A stretch of DNA of 64,000 nt, taken from contig DBFL01000069.1 of assembly GCA_002294285.1 (NCBI GenBank), positions 9,854 to 73,853 of the forward strand, given 5' to 3'. This stretch comes from Candidatus Neomicrothrix sp. UBA881 (GTDB lineage Bacteria > Actinomycetota > Acidimicrobiia > Acidimicrobiales > MedAcidi-G1). The notes under the pieces are model-generated. The model was not told where the DNA came from. It saw nothing but the letters and a program-made list of their open reading frames with translations, and made no database searches. This document shows, one piece after another, positions 35,581 through 43,244 of the stretch; positions within the stretch are counted from its first letter, which is position 1; each line of letters starts with the position of its first letter. The position numbers were made by a program, and so were the translations under genes.

Positions 35581-35811
35581 TCAATCTTCGCGTTCTGTTT
35601 GAGGCCTTAAATTATCTTCATGACCAATCACTCTTATGCCGTCTGGATTTTGCATCCTTCTGGGTTTAGCTTTTGAAGAATTTCGCAAAAGATTTTGGAC
35701 CTCAGCAGGAGTTGTGGAACGATTTCTAGGACGTGTAATCAACCAAAGAACAACTGAACCTATAAGAGCTATCACTACAGTTCCTATTAAAAAAATCAGA
35801 TTTATATTCAT
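35581..35811 (-). CDS. Small single-pass membrane protein
   Basis: A 76-aa protein with one N-terminal helix (INLIFLIGTVVIALIGSVVLW) and a basic cytoplasmic tail rich in R, K, S and N (RPRNRSTTPAEVQ, SKAKPRRMQNP). No known motif. Its ATG overlaps the moaE stop by 4 bases and its stop touches the mreB GTG, so moaE, this gene and mreB are transcribed together. The tail could tether a partner to the membrane, with MreB being the obvious neighbour; this is only inference. Confidence 0.72.
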   Translation of the reverse strand: MNINLIFLIGTVVIALIGSVVLWLITRPRNRSTTPAEVQNLLRNSSKAKPRRMQNPDGIRVIGHEDNLRPQTERED

Positions 35812-36314
35812 TGATTTATGTCGTCCACTTCAATCAAGGAACCTAGTTCATCTAATTCAGTAATGTGTTGCGCGTCAAGTCCCCAATCACTACCGTCGTC
35901 CCAGGTTTCAGACTTCCAAATTGGAACAGTTTTCTTTAGAGTGTCTATGCACCACTCTCCTGCAGAAAAGGCATCTTTTCTGTGCGCTGAGGATGCAAGC
36001 ACTATCACCGCTGTTTCACCAACTTCAAGCTTTCCTATCCTATGCAACATCACTATTCTTTTTACTTGCGGCCATTTTATTCGAGTTTTTTCAGCTATTT
36101 CTTTAAGACGAGGTATAGCTTGCTCTTCATAGGATTCATAAGTGACCTCGGTAACATTTTCGCGACCTTCAGCGTGATTTCTAATATTGCCCGCAAATAG
36201 AACAACTGCTCCGCACTCAGGTTGATTAACCCATTCCAGCGCCTCGGTTAATGGAAGAGTTTGATCATCCAAACCAATCCATGTATCACTATCTGTGGGT
36301 GGTAAAAGCGTCAT
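35808..36314 (-). CDS. moaE: Molybdopterin synthase catalytic subunit
   Basis: Large subunit of molybdopterin synthase, which adds the dithiolene sulfurs to precursor Z together with MoaD. In the 168-aa protein AVVLFAGNIRNHAEGR, YESYEEQA, VMLHRIGKLEVGE, HRKDAFSAGEWCID and the active-site PIWKSETWDDG are typical. A C-terminal extension of about 25 acidic residues goes beyond the usual length. No moaD or other molybdenum cofactor gene lies beside it; a MOSC protein is present far away at 57164-57598. It heads the small operon with the membrane gene and mreB. Confidence 0.94.
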   Translation of the reverse strand: MTLLPPTDSDTWIGLDDQTLPLTEALEWVNQPECGAVVLFAGNIRNHAEGRENVTEVTYESYEEQAIPRLKEIAEKTRIKWPQVKRIVMLHRIGKLEVGETAVIVLASSAHRKDAFSAGEWCIDTLKKTVPIWKSETWDDGSDWGLDAQHITELDELGSLIEVDDINQ

Positions 36315-36441
36315 TTTGAAATCTCGGGTAGATAATAAATGTTACGCATATGGTGAGCAGAATAGCGTATGGTCGCGAATCTTTATTAACCGTTGCTACA
36401 TAAGAATTTGATTTTTACTTGTATATGGCTATTTATGTAAT

Positions 36442-36472
36442 TTTGTTTACGTTAAAACAGACGCTAAACAAA
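36442..36472. promoter_or_regulatory. Inverted repeat upstream of the DUF2342 gene
   Basis: TTTGTTTA (36442-36449) and TAAACAAA (36465-36472) are perfect complements with a 15-base spacer. It lies in the 180-base gap between the divergent moaE and DUF2342 genes, just upstream of a TACGAT -10 (36483-36488). Confidence 0.4.
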
Positions 36473-36482
36473 TTTTTGAACC

Positions 36483-36488
36483 TACGAT
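36483..36488 (+). promoter_or_regulatory. Predicted leaderless -10 of the DUF2342 gene
   Basis: TACGAT ends exactly 6 bases before the GTG at 36495, in the same arrangement as upstream of the gene at 28996. No ribosome binding site and no clear -35. Confidence 0.45.
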
Positions 36489-36494
36489 GCAGAT

Positions 36495-37664
36495 GTGGAA
36501 TTCTTCGATCCATCTAACCCAGAAGATGACAATCCTTTTTCTGATATGTCATTTTTAAGTGAAATAATTAAGTCTTTTTCACAACAAGGTGGACAGTCAG
36601 CAAAGCAAATTGCAATGGCTATTGCTTCTGGCGGATCTAGTGAACCTAATGTTGATCCGGTCGAACGTATCGAATTTGAAAATCTTTTGAGGGTAGCGGA
36701 ACTGCATGTAAATAGAGTTACAGGTTTACCTCCTTCTCGTAATGGGACTTTGTCAATCGAACCGGTTACTAAAGCAGGATGGGCGACTCAATCGTTAGAC
36801 GCACTTAAACCTTTACTTTCTGGATTAGCTTCTATCGGGACTAATAGCTTCGAAAACTTGGAGGATACCCCTTCTGAAATCAGCGAAATAATGACTTTGC
36901 TTGCACCAATGATGGCTGAGATGACAACTGGAACAATGGTTGGTCATCTTGCTACTCGCTGTTTAGGAACATACGATCTTCCCATACCGCGTCAAGGTAA
37001 CCGTATTCTTCTTATTGCTCCAAATATTGATGATTTTGGCAATGATTGGAGCATTCCTAAGGAAGATTTAAGGCTTTGGATTTGCTTACACGAAGTTACT
37101 CTCCATACCATTCTGGGGATTCCTCATGTCCGACAAAATCTGAGTGGATTGCTAACTCAGCATGCTGAAAATTTTGGCAAAGATCCTTCGGTTATTCAAG
37201 ATCATTTTGGCGGGATAGAAATTGGTGAAGGGTTAGAGGGTCTAGAGTCTCTACAAAATATTTTGACTCCTGAAATGGTTATAGGTGCAGTTCGTTCTCC
37301 TGAACAGGAAGCCCTTCTGCCTTTTTTAGAAGCGCTTGTTGCAATTATTATTGGCTTTGTTGACTTCACTATGGATGAAATAGGAAATGACTTGATCTCT
37401 TCGTACCCAATGATGACTGAAGCTCTTCGTAGAAAACGTGTTGAAACAGGGGAGGCTGAACGGTTTGTAGAGAAAATCTTGGGTTTAAATCTGACGCAGG
37501 ATCAAGTAGATCGCGGCAAATCTTTTGTTGACGGCATTGTTGAAAGGGTAGGCTCCGAAGGTTTGGAACGACTTTGGCTTAATGAAGAAAACCTGCCGAC
37601 TCCTAATGAGGTTGATGCTCCTGGCTTGTGGTTGGCGAGGTTAGATTTAGAAAACGAAAACTAA
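36495..37664 (+). CDS. DUF2342/zincin-like metalloprotease family protein
   Basis: A 389-aa soluble protein of the actinobacterial zinc-dependent metalloprotease/F420-associated DUF2342 family. The first 50 residues are low-complexity; the body has the family pattern of a central helix pair around LWICLHEVTLHTIL. Family members that I recall have HExxH at this place; here it is HEVTLH, with leucine at the fifth position and histidine at the sixth, so zinc binding may be altered or lost. GTG start with a -10 six bases upstream. In mycobacteria a homologue lies near the UPF0182/PDZ genes (from memory, Rv3195), agreeing with the neighbourhood here. Function is not known. Confidence 0.85.
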   Translation: MEFFDPSNPEDDNPFSDMSFLSEIIKSFSQQGGQSAKQIAMAIASGGSSEPNVDPVERIEFENLLRVAELHVNRVTGLPPSRNGTLSIEPVTKAGWATQSLDALKPLLSGLASIGTNSFENLEDTPSEISEIMTLLAPMMAEMTTGTMVGHLATRCLGTYDLPIPRQGNRILLIAPNIDDFGNDWSIPKEDLRLWICLHEVTLHTILGIPHVRQNLSGLLTQHAENFGKDPSVIQDHFGGIEIGEGLEGLESLQNILTPEMVIGAVRSPEQEALLPFLEALVAIIIGFVDFTMDEIGNDLISSYPMMTEALRRKRVETGEAERFVEKILGLNLTQDQVDRGKSFVDGIVERVGSEGLERLWLNEENLPTPNEVDAPGLWLARLDLENEN

Positions 37665-39001
37665 TTTTCATCTTCGGCGTTTCTGCTCCAAAAACCTAGT
37701 TGTCCATCTGCTTTTTGTGGTTCTTCAGGTGTGATTATTTTTTCGACTCTTCTAGCTTCTCTTGTACGCGGTAAATAGAAAACAAGACCAAGTCCTACTC
37801 CTAAAGCCATTGTGAAATAACCAACTTGTATTGGAAGCATCGCTATCAAAAGAGCAATAAGTGAACCAAAAGCCCAACTGAGTTGGAATCGTCCTTCAAA
37901 TGAAGCGAAAGATCTTCCATGATTCGCGTCAGGAGCATCTCTTTGCACAAGGGAATCAAATGCTAGTTTTGCTGATCCTGCAGACACAGCTAAAACTAGA
38001 GATGCGACCATGGCACCTGCAACTGATGGGAACCATGATGCTGAAGCTGTGCCAGCGAAAGCAATAAAAAGAACACCTGAAATTATCTTTTCCTCGACCA
38101 TCATCTTTCTTAGCCTCGGCGCTATGCGTGCTCCAAGAAGAGCACCTCCACTTGCGCATGCTAAAACAGCACCATAATGCCAGACTGGAGCACCGGGAGT
38201 TCCAAGGACATCTTGATCTCTGATCACTCCCATAGCTACTCCTGATGCGCGGCCTGTACCCTCCATCGGCACTCCTTCTTCTCCTCCTCTAAATTCGAAT
38301 GCAAGTAAAAAGGTCATGAACCCAACAGAAGCTCTTAGTACAGCCATTGCTGCTGCCGCATTTATTATTCCTGCTGAACGTAACTCTGTCTTTTCTCCTT
38401 GTGTTACAGGAGTAGTAGCTACGGTAATTCGTGGGAGTTGAACTGCTGATATCAAAGTTAACGTGAAAGCAATGACCGCAACTTTTGCAGGCCAGGAAGG
38501 TCCTGCTAAAAGTGTTAATCCTCCGATTGACGCTCCGAAAAAACTTCCGACTGCACTAAGAAGTGCAAGTTTTGAATTCGCTTCTACAAGATCTCTTTCT
38601 GAACTTACTAGCTTTGGCACTATGGCACTTTTTGCAACGGAGTATGCTTTTTGAAATACAAGAATCCCGAAAGCTATTGGGAACAAAGCAAAACTGTCAA
38701 TGTATAAAGCTAAAAGTGTTGCTAGAACTGCACGTGCTAAAAGAGTTATAAGGATCATTGTTCTTCTGCCACCCGAAATGCGATCCATAAACGGTCCGAT
38801 TAAAGGTGTGACGATAGCGAAAGGTGCAATAGTTAGAAGTAGGTATAAGGCTATTTTTGGTCGTGCAGAACCTGGATCGAGAAAAAAAAGGGAACCTGCT
38901 AACGCGACTGCGATCATTGCATCAGAGGCTGCACCTGAGAGATGAGTCAACGCCATTCTTGTAAATGAACTAAGTGGTGGTTTGTTTTCCTTAACGTTCA
39001 C
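37661..39001 (-). CDS. MFS transporter
   Basis: A 446-aa major facilitator with about twelve helices. The loop DRISGGRRTM after helix 2 matches the MFS signature region; MTHLSGAASDAMIAVALAGS-like wording at the start and RDLVEANSKLALLSAVGSFFGASIGG resemble the actinobacterial MFS group near the DUF2342 gene. Substrate unknown; the inserted loop with GGEEGVPMEG near residue 230 is unusual. GTG start at 39001 preceded by TAACCT six bases upstream. Its stop overlaps the DUF2342 stop by 4 bases, tail to tail. Confidence 0.86.
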   Translation of the reverse strand: MNVKENKPPLSSFTRMALTHLSGAASDAMIAVALAGSLFFLDPGSARPKIALYLLLTIAPFAIVTPLIGPFMDRISGGRRTMILITLLARAVLATLLALYIDSFALFPIAFGILVFQKAYSVAKSAIVPKLVSSERDLVEANSKLALLSAVGSFFGASIGGLTLLAGPSWPAKVAVIAFTLTLISAVQLPRITVATTPVTQGEKTELRSAGIINAAAAMAVLRASVGFMTFLLAFEFRGGEEGVPMEGTGRASGVAMGVIRDQDVLGTPGAPVWHYGAVLACASGGALLGARIAPRLRKMMVEEKIISGVLFIAFAGTASASWFPSVAGAMVASLVLAVSAGSAKLAFDSLVQRDAPDANHGRSFASFEGRFQLSWAFGSLIALLIAMLPIQVGYFTMALGVGLGLVFYLPRTREARRVEKIITPEEPQKADGQLGFWSRNAEDEN

Positions 39002-39007
39002 AGTCTC

Positions 39008-39013
39008 AGGTTA
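39008..39013 (-). promoter_or_regulatory. Predicted leaderless -10 of the MFS gene
   Basis: On the minus strand TAACCT, then GAGACT, then the GTG start. The hexamer is identical to that of ctaA and tatA, with the same 6-base distance. No ribosome binding site. Confidence 0.45.
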
Positions 39014-39052
39014 CGTCAATTTCTATATGTTGTTCTCTGACTTGATAGATGA

Positions 39053-39814
39053 TCATTCCCATTCTTGAGTTGGTATTTCTATAGTTGCTTCTTTAAGCGG
39101 TTCGAGTGCCGTAACTGTTGCAAAACCTTTGTCTAAAAGAGCGGAGTCAGTTTCTTCGGACACAGGATCTTCACATGGTTCGAGTTCGATGTTTATACCA
39201 TCTTGGTCCTTAGAAGTGATGACTGTTTGCACTCTTCCTATGTGAGCTAAATCGGCTTGCCTGAATCCAACGACTTCTTCTAAAGGTTTGTTAGGAATGT
39301 TTAAATTTAGCATTGTTAAATCTGGAGCTGAAATGAGCCACTCAAGAGGTTTAACCGACATTTCTTTTGCTGTTTCCCAATACTCTTCTGTATCAATTGA
39401 AGGATGATAATTGATACTTGCTGCGATTCCTGAGCGACCAAATTGTGCTGCAGTTTTTACTGCTGCGATAGTTCCTGAAAACAAAGTAGAGCGGCCTGTG
39501 TTTGGACCTAGATTCACTCCTGAAGCGACAATGTCTGGAGGTTCGCCGAAACCTCCGAGCATTGAAAGCATGACTATAAGTGCCGGTGGGGCACCTACTG
39601 AGAATGATTGGATGCCTTTTAAATCTGGAATGTCGACTTCTTCCACTGCCACTCTGTCATGGTCACCAAATGGCATCAATGAGGCTGATACTCCGCTCAT
39701 GTTTTCTGATGGCGCTGCTACTACAGCTTCAAATCCGAGTTCTGCAACTGTTTGAGCTAACGCGTATAGGCCTTTTGAATCAATTCCGTCATCGTTTGTA
39801 ATAAGAAATTTCAA
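39053..39814 (-). CDS. surE: 5'-/3'-nucleotidase SurE
   Basis: A 253-aa metal-dependent phosphatase on nucleoside monophosphates and short polyphosphates. The N-terminal motif ITNDDG (D8, D9) provides the metal ligands; APSENMSGVSASL, SGVNLGPNTGRSTLFSGTIAAVKTA and the variable C-terminus follow the family. The start is a TTG at 39814 giving MKFLITNDDG, the only sensible beginning for the family, and it lacks a clear ribosome binding site. It could supply nucleosides to the salvage enzymes at the other end of the window, though it is unlinked. Confidence 0.92.
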   Translation of the reverse strand: MKFLITNDDGIDSKGLYALAQTVAELGFEAVVAAPSENMSGVSASLMPFGDHDRVAVEEVDIPDLKGIQSFSVGAPPALIVMLSMLGGFGEPPDIVASGVNLGPNTGRSTLFSGTIAAVKTAAQFGRSGIAASINYHPSIDTEEYWETAKEMSVKPLEWLISAPDLTMLNLNIPNKPLEEVVGFRQADLAHIGRVQTVITSKDQDGINIELEPCEDPVSEETDSALLDKGFATVTALEPLKEATIEIPTQEWE

Positions 39815-39937
39815 TTAGGCACTTCGTCTAGTTGATCGATGGTTCTCATACTTATAAAAAATGAAGCACAAATCAATTTGGATCGTGAATTTTCAAACGT
39901 CTTTATTAACTTTTTCAAAACCTTTTTAACGATATTT

Positions 39938-40606
39938 TTAACTTCTTGTATCTTCTGATTCGTCAAAATAATCAAGTTGATCTACTGGCATTATTACAGC
40001 CGAAACAACGTTTGATGAATGGGCGCATACTCTCTTCAAAAAACGAAAGAGTAGAGCCCTGGGTACCGCTGTAACTGCTGCTTCAGTTGAGTGAACAAGT
40101 TCAGTAACTCGTTGATCGAAATCTTTTCGCAGCTCATCTCCACGTTCGATATAAGTACGTGCTCTATCTTCATCTCGCACACTTAGAATTTCGCCCATCA
40201 AAGAAATCCTAGATGAGACTTCATCTCGTAATGAGAGGATCGTTTCAAGTTCTGGTGATTCTGTAAAAGAAACTCCTTCTTCAGCTAAATCAAAAATGTT
40301 TTTGTTGTAATCACCAATACGCTCGATGTCTTTAATCATGTTCATAAAAGCAAGAACTTCTGGAGTATCGATTCCTCCATGAACAGAAGCATGAACTACC
40401 AAAGCTCGACGAATCTCAACTTCAGTTGCATTTATTTGTCGATCTGTTTCCCTTATTTCATCGGCTACTGTTTCAACGGCTCCACCCGTCACAGCGCTGA
40501 GCGCTAGGTCAAAAGTGTGTCGTGCGTCATTAACCATGCGCTGAACTTGGGATTCTATGTTTTCGAGTCCGCTTTCTTCTGGGCGGCGAAAGAAACTCAT
40601 AACCAT
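39938..40606 (-). CDS. PhoU-domain protein
   Basis: A 222-aa helical protein with a PhoU three-helix domain pair. ETDRQINATEVEIRRAL and MIKDIERIGDYNKNIFDLAEE are the typical metal-binding helices (E/D xxx R pattern). An AGGAGA lies before the ATG. It follows the Na/Pi cotransporter gene on the same strand with a 62-base gap, so it probably regulates or modulates that phosphate transporter, as in the fused NptA-PhoU proteins of other bacteria. No pstSCAB genes are in the window. Confidence 0.88.
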   Translation of the reverse strand: MVMSFFRRPEESGLENIESQVQRMVNDARHTFDLALSAVTGGAVETVADEIRETDRQINATEVEIRRALVVHASVHGGIDTPEVLAFMNMIKDIERIGDYNKNIFDLAEEGVSFTESPELETILSLRDEVSSRISLMGEILSVRDEDRARTYIERGDELRKDFDQRVTELVHSTEAAVTAVPRALLFRFLKRVCAHSSNVVSAVIMPVDQLDYFDESEDTRS

Positions 40607-40668
40607 AATTTTTCTCCTATATCAATGTAAAGCTTACTTCTATTTATTAAGTGTTTAGAAATATCCAT

Positions 40669-41823
40669 TTACCTAAGTATCACAACCCCTAAAAGCGGCA
40701 CAATTACGAAAGCTGTGAGCGTGTATGCAATGGCTAAAGAACGGCGTTCAGCTGCAACATTTGAGAGCCTGTTGGCGAGATTTATGGGTATTTCTCTTAA
40801 TTTTTTTACTGGGTAAAAAACAATAATTCCGCTGATATTAAACAAAGTGTGAACAATTGCCACGGTTACTGCCGCCGGGCTACCAGTAGCCAATGATGCT
40901 AAAAGAGCAGTGACCGTAGTGCCTATGTTTGCGCCTAAGGTAACTGGATAAATGTTTCCGAGCGTCAAAACTCCTGAAGCTGCAAGTGGAACAAGAACTG
41001 AAGTGGTTATAGAAGAAGACTGGACAGAAACCGTGATGACAGCTCCAATTAATATGGCAACTATTCCTGAACCCGCACCCAAAGCGTGATTAATCGCGGT
41101 CTCCACACGATCCGCGACGAGAAGACGCATATTTTTAGTTATGTATGCCAAAGAAATAAAGATGAATGCCAAACCGATTACGATCATCAAGCCACCTTTG
41201 ATATCTCCGTTAGCTCCAAGATCGGATAAAAGTTCTTTTACCCATTTCGCAGGCATTTTTACAGCTTGTTTTAATGGGCTTTTAAAATCACTACCAGATG
41301 AGCCAATAAGAGTATCTGTTAACCAGCTTGCCGAAGAAGAAAGATAACCAGTTATTAATTCGATAGGTAGAAAAACTATTACTGCAAGAATATTAAAAAA
41401 ATCGTGAACAGTTGCAGCAGCAAAAGCACGCTTAAATTCAATGTCGTGTCTTACATGTCCCAATGAAGCCAAAGTGTTTGTGACTGTCGTTCCTAAATTT
41501 GCACCCATAATCATCGGAACTGCGTCACCAGTATTGACGACACCAGCTGCTACGAGTCCAACAATTACTGATGTTGAAACAGAAGAAGATTGAACAAGTA
41601 CTGTTGCTAACAATCCGACAAAAAGTCCACCTATAGGATTTGATACACCTTCAAAAAGGCCATCAACCAAGTCTTTCCCTAAGCTTTTGAAACCTCCACC
41701 TAATAACTCAACGCCTGTTAGAAATAAATAAAGAAGTGCTAGTACTAAAAGTGCTCTTAGAAGAGTCGGAATTTGCCTCTTATCTAAAGATCTATCCGAA
41801 AACGCTGAGGGAGAAGAACTCAA
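40669..41823 (-). CDS. Na+/phosphate cotransporter (PNaS family)
   Basis: A 384-aa membrane protein with two inverted Na_Pi_cotrans repeats. Each holds a QSSS motif: QSSSVSTSVIVGLVAAG in the first half and QSSSITTSVLVPLAASG in the second, and each is followed by GANLGTTVTNTLASL or GANIGTTVTALLASL. These line the Na+ and phosphate site. Unlike many bacterial NptA proteins there is no fused PhoU domain; a separate PhoU gene follows. It starts with TTG at 41823. Together they form a low-affinity phosphate uptake module. Confidence 0.92.
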   Translation of the reverse strand: MSSSPSAFSDRSLDKRQIPTLLRALLVLALLYLFLTGVELLGGGFKSLGKDLVDGLFEGVSNPIGGLFVGLLATVLVQSSSVSTSVIVGLVAAGVVNTGDAVPMIMGANLGTTVTNTLASLGHVRHDIEFKRAFAAATVHDFFNILAVIVFLPIELITGYLSSSASWLTDTLIGSSGSDFKSPLKQAVKMPAKWVKELLSDLGANGDIKGGLMIVIGLAFIFISLAYITKNMRLLVADRVETAINHALGAGSGIVAILIGAVITVSVQSSSITTSVLVPLAASGVLTLGNIYPVTLGANIGTTVTALLASLATGSPAAVTVAIVHTLFNISGIIVFYPVKKLREIPINLANRLSNVAAERRSLAIAYTLTAFVIVPLLGVVILR

Positions 41824-41902
41824 GTTGGACCCTTAAAAACTGTACGGCAATAAGTAGCTTTCACGCAAACAATACACAAATCTAGAAATAAAACAACGAC
41901 TC

Positions 41903-41935
41903 TTTCAAATTTAATTTTTCTAAAAAAATTTGAAA
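41903..41935. promoter_or_regulatory. 10-base perfect inverted repeat between nptA-like and whiB genes
   Basis: TTTCAAATTT (41903-41912) and AAATTTGAAA (41926-41935) are complementary over all ten bases with a 13-base AT-rich spacer that can partly pair as well. It lies between two divergent genes, so a terminator is not expected; it is more likely an operator or an attenuating hairpin for the whiB gene. Confidence 0.45.
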
Positions 41936-42003
41936 TTTTACGCCAGTTTTATGTCGTTTATGAGAGAAATGTATGCAAGCAAAAAAATAGGAGTTTGATT
42001 TTG

Positions 42004-42243
42004 ATGAACACTAAATGGATGTCAAGTGGTAATTGTGCGGATACCAATCCTGATGCTTTCTTTCCTAGTGATGGTGTAGGAGTAGAAATAGCAAAAAGTA
42101 TTTGTGAAGACTGCCCTGTTGCAGGTCTTTGCCTGGAGTATGCCTTAACTTACCGAATAGATCATGGAGTCTGGGGTGGTTGTTCTGAAAGGCAACGCCG
42201 CAGGATTAGAAAAGAACGTCGTCAACTAGTTCCAGCTGCGTAA
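42004..42243 (+). CDS. WhiB-family iron-sulfur transcriptional regulator (copy 1)
   Basis: A 79-aa Wbl protein that binds an oxygen- and NO-sensitive [4Fe-4S] cluster and works with the principal sigma factor. The four cysteines are C11, C34, C37 and C43 (NCADTNPDAFFP, CEDCPVAGLC); VWGGCSERQRRRIRKERR is the turn and basic DNA-binding tail. The ATG at 42004 is 10 bases after AGGAG; TTG codons at 41995 and 42001 are alternatives. A long inverted repeat lies upstream. Which of WhiB1-7 it matches cannot be told with certainty; it is of short WhiB1-like size. Confidence 0.92.
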   Translation: MNTKWMSSGNCADTNPDAFFPSDGVGVEIAKSICEDCPVAGLCLEYALTYRIDHGVWGGCSERQRRRIRKERRQLVPAA

Positions 42244-42247
42244 AAAT

Positions 42248-42535
42248 TTAGAACTCTTCGACTTCTTCTTCCTCGTCATAACCTAAGTCCCAAGAGATTA
42301 GAACGTTTTCACGTTCTGCATCACGATTTATTCTTTCGCGATTTCTCCTGAACTGAGGGTCATGAGGTGGGAGAAGCATCAAACGTGCGCTAATTCGGTC
42401 TTGAAAAGATTCAACTAATTTTGGGTCACCAAATCCAGATCTTACTTCCCAATGTGGAGCAGCAGGTCCAAGGTAAATTACTTGCACCTCACCTACTGGA
42501 GCTTGTTGAACTTGATCTTCACTGATGTCACTCAT
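42248..42535 (-). CDS. Small hypothetical protein, acidic C-terminus
   Basis: A 95-aa soluble protein of unknown function. It contains VQVIYLGPAAPHWEVRSGFGDPKLVESF, shown here only in part as VIYLGPAAPHWE and GFGDPKLVESF, then ARLMLLPPHDPQFRRNRERI and an acidic tail (YDEEEEVEEF). No signal peptide or membrane segment. AGGAAAGATGCTCCT lies before the ATG. It converges on whiB with a 4-base gap. I recall similar short proteins in actinobacteria only as hypothetical; no role is proposed. Confidence 0.7.
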   Translation of the reverse strand: MSDISEDQVQQAPVGEVQVIYLGPAAPHWEVRSGFGDPKLVESFQDRISARLMLLPPHDPQFRRNRERINRDAERENVLISWDLGYDEEEEVEEF

Positions 42536-42610
42536 AGGAGCATCTTTCCTTATTTAGCCGTAGGAAAAAGCCTACCGATTAGAACACTTCAAGAGAAAGA
42601 AATTTTCAAG

Positions 42611-42805
42611 TTAAGAAGATTCGTCTTTGTTTTCAGTCTCGTCACTAGCTTCCTTCGAACCTTCAGACATGCCTTCCTGAAGTTCGCGTTGTGCTCGTCC
42701 AAGATTTCTGGCAAGTTTAGGAAGTTGACTGCCTCCAAAAAGAACGACAGCCACAATTAGAACGATTATTAATTCGTTACTACTTAAAAACGCAAGTGTG
42801 TTCAT
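42611..42805 (-). CDS. tatA: Twin-arginine translocase subunit TatA/E-like
   Basis: A 64-aa TatA protein that forms the pore for folded proteins exported by the Tat system. The short N-terminal helix LIIVLIVAVVLFGGSQLP, the hinge GSQLPKLARNLGRA and the charged acidic tail are characteristic. The gene stands alone; tatC is not in the window. The ATG at 42805 is preceded by TAACCT exactly 6 bases upstream. The tail ends in repeated K/D/E residues. Confidence 0.88.
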   Translation of the reverse strand: MNTLAFLSSNELIIVLIVAVVLFGGSQLPKLARNLGRAQRELQEGMSEGSKEASDETENKDESS

Positions 42806-42811
42806 AGATTA

Positions 42812-42817
42812 AGGTTA
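42812..42817 (-). promoter_or_regulatory. Predicted leaderless -10 of tatA
   Basis: Minus-strand TAACCT, then TAATCT, then the ATG start. Same hexamer and distance as for ctaA and the MFS gene. Confidence 0.42.
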
Positions 42818-42842
42818 GCCGCGTTGACACTTAGTGCCGTGC

Positions 42843-43157
42843 TTAGGCACTTCGATGATCTGCTAATCTTTCAATTTCAGCAGCACGTTCAGCTGCAGCA
42901 GCACGTTCAAGAGCGCGTTGTCGTCTTATTCGACGCCTTTCTCTCTCGCTCATTCCACCCCAAATTCCAAATTTTTCACCATTCTGCAAAGCAAATTCAA
43001 GACAATCATCTTTAACTACGCAGCCTTGACAAACCTCTTTAGCTTCACGAGTGCTTGCCCCTCTTTCAGGGAAAAACAAGTCAGGATCAACGCCCAAACA
43101 ATTCGCTTCATCTTGCCATGAAGTGTCTAAATCAGCTTTTGCATAGATTCCCATCAT
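42843..43157 (-). CDS. WhiB-family iron-sulfur transcriptional regulator (copy 2, WhiB2-like)
   Basis: A 104-aa Wbl protein with cysteines C20, C43, C46 and C52, the GIWGGMSERERRRIRRQR tail and an added alanine/arginine-rich end (ERAAAAERAAEIERL). The acidic residues DPDLFFPERG follow the first cysteine. The size and the C-terminal extension resemble WhiB2/WhmD, which controls septation in other actinobacteria. It is opposite in strand to the first WhiB gene, 600 bases away. Two adjacent ATGs serve as starts (43157 and 43154). Confidence 0.92.
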   Translation of the reverse strand: MMGIYAKADLDTSWQDEANCLGVDPDLFFPERGASTREAKEVCQGCVVKDDCLEFALQNGEKFGIWGGMSERERRRIRRQRALERAAAAERAAEIERLADHRSA

Positions 43158-43244
43158 GTAATTACACCATTGTTATTAGTGAAAAAGCAATACCGCGACA
43201 ATAAAAACTTGAAAAATTTGCTTTAAAGGTAGTGTTTTTGAGTT

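Noticed and set aside
43158..43244. Small gene between whiB2 and the VWA gene
   Set aside because: No open frame of useful length with a start codon was found on either strand.
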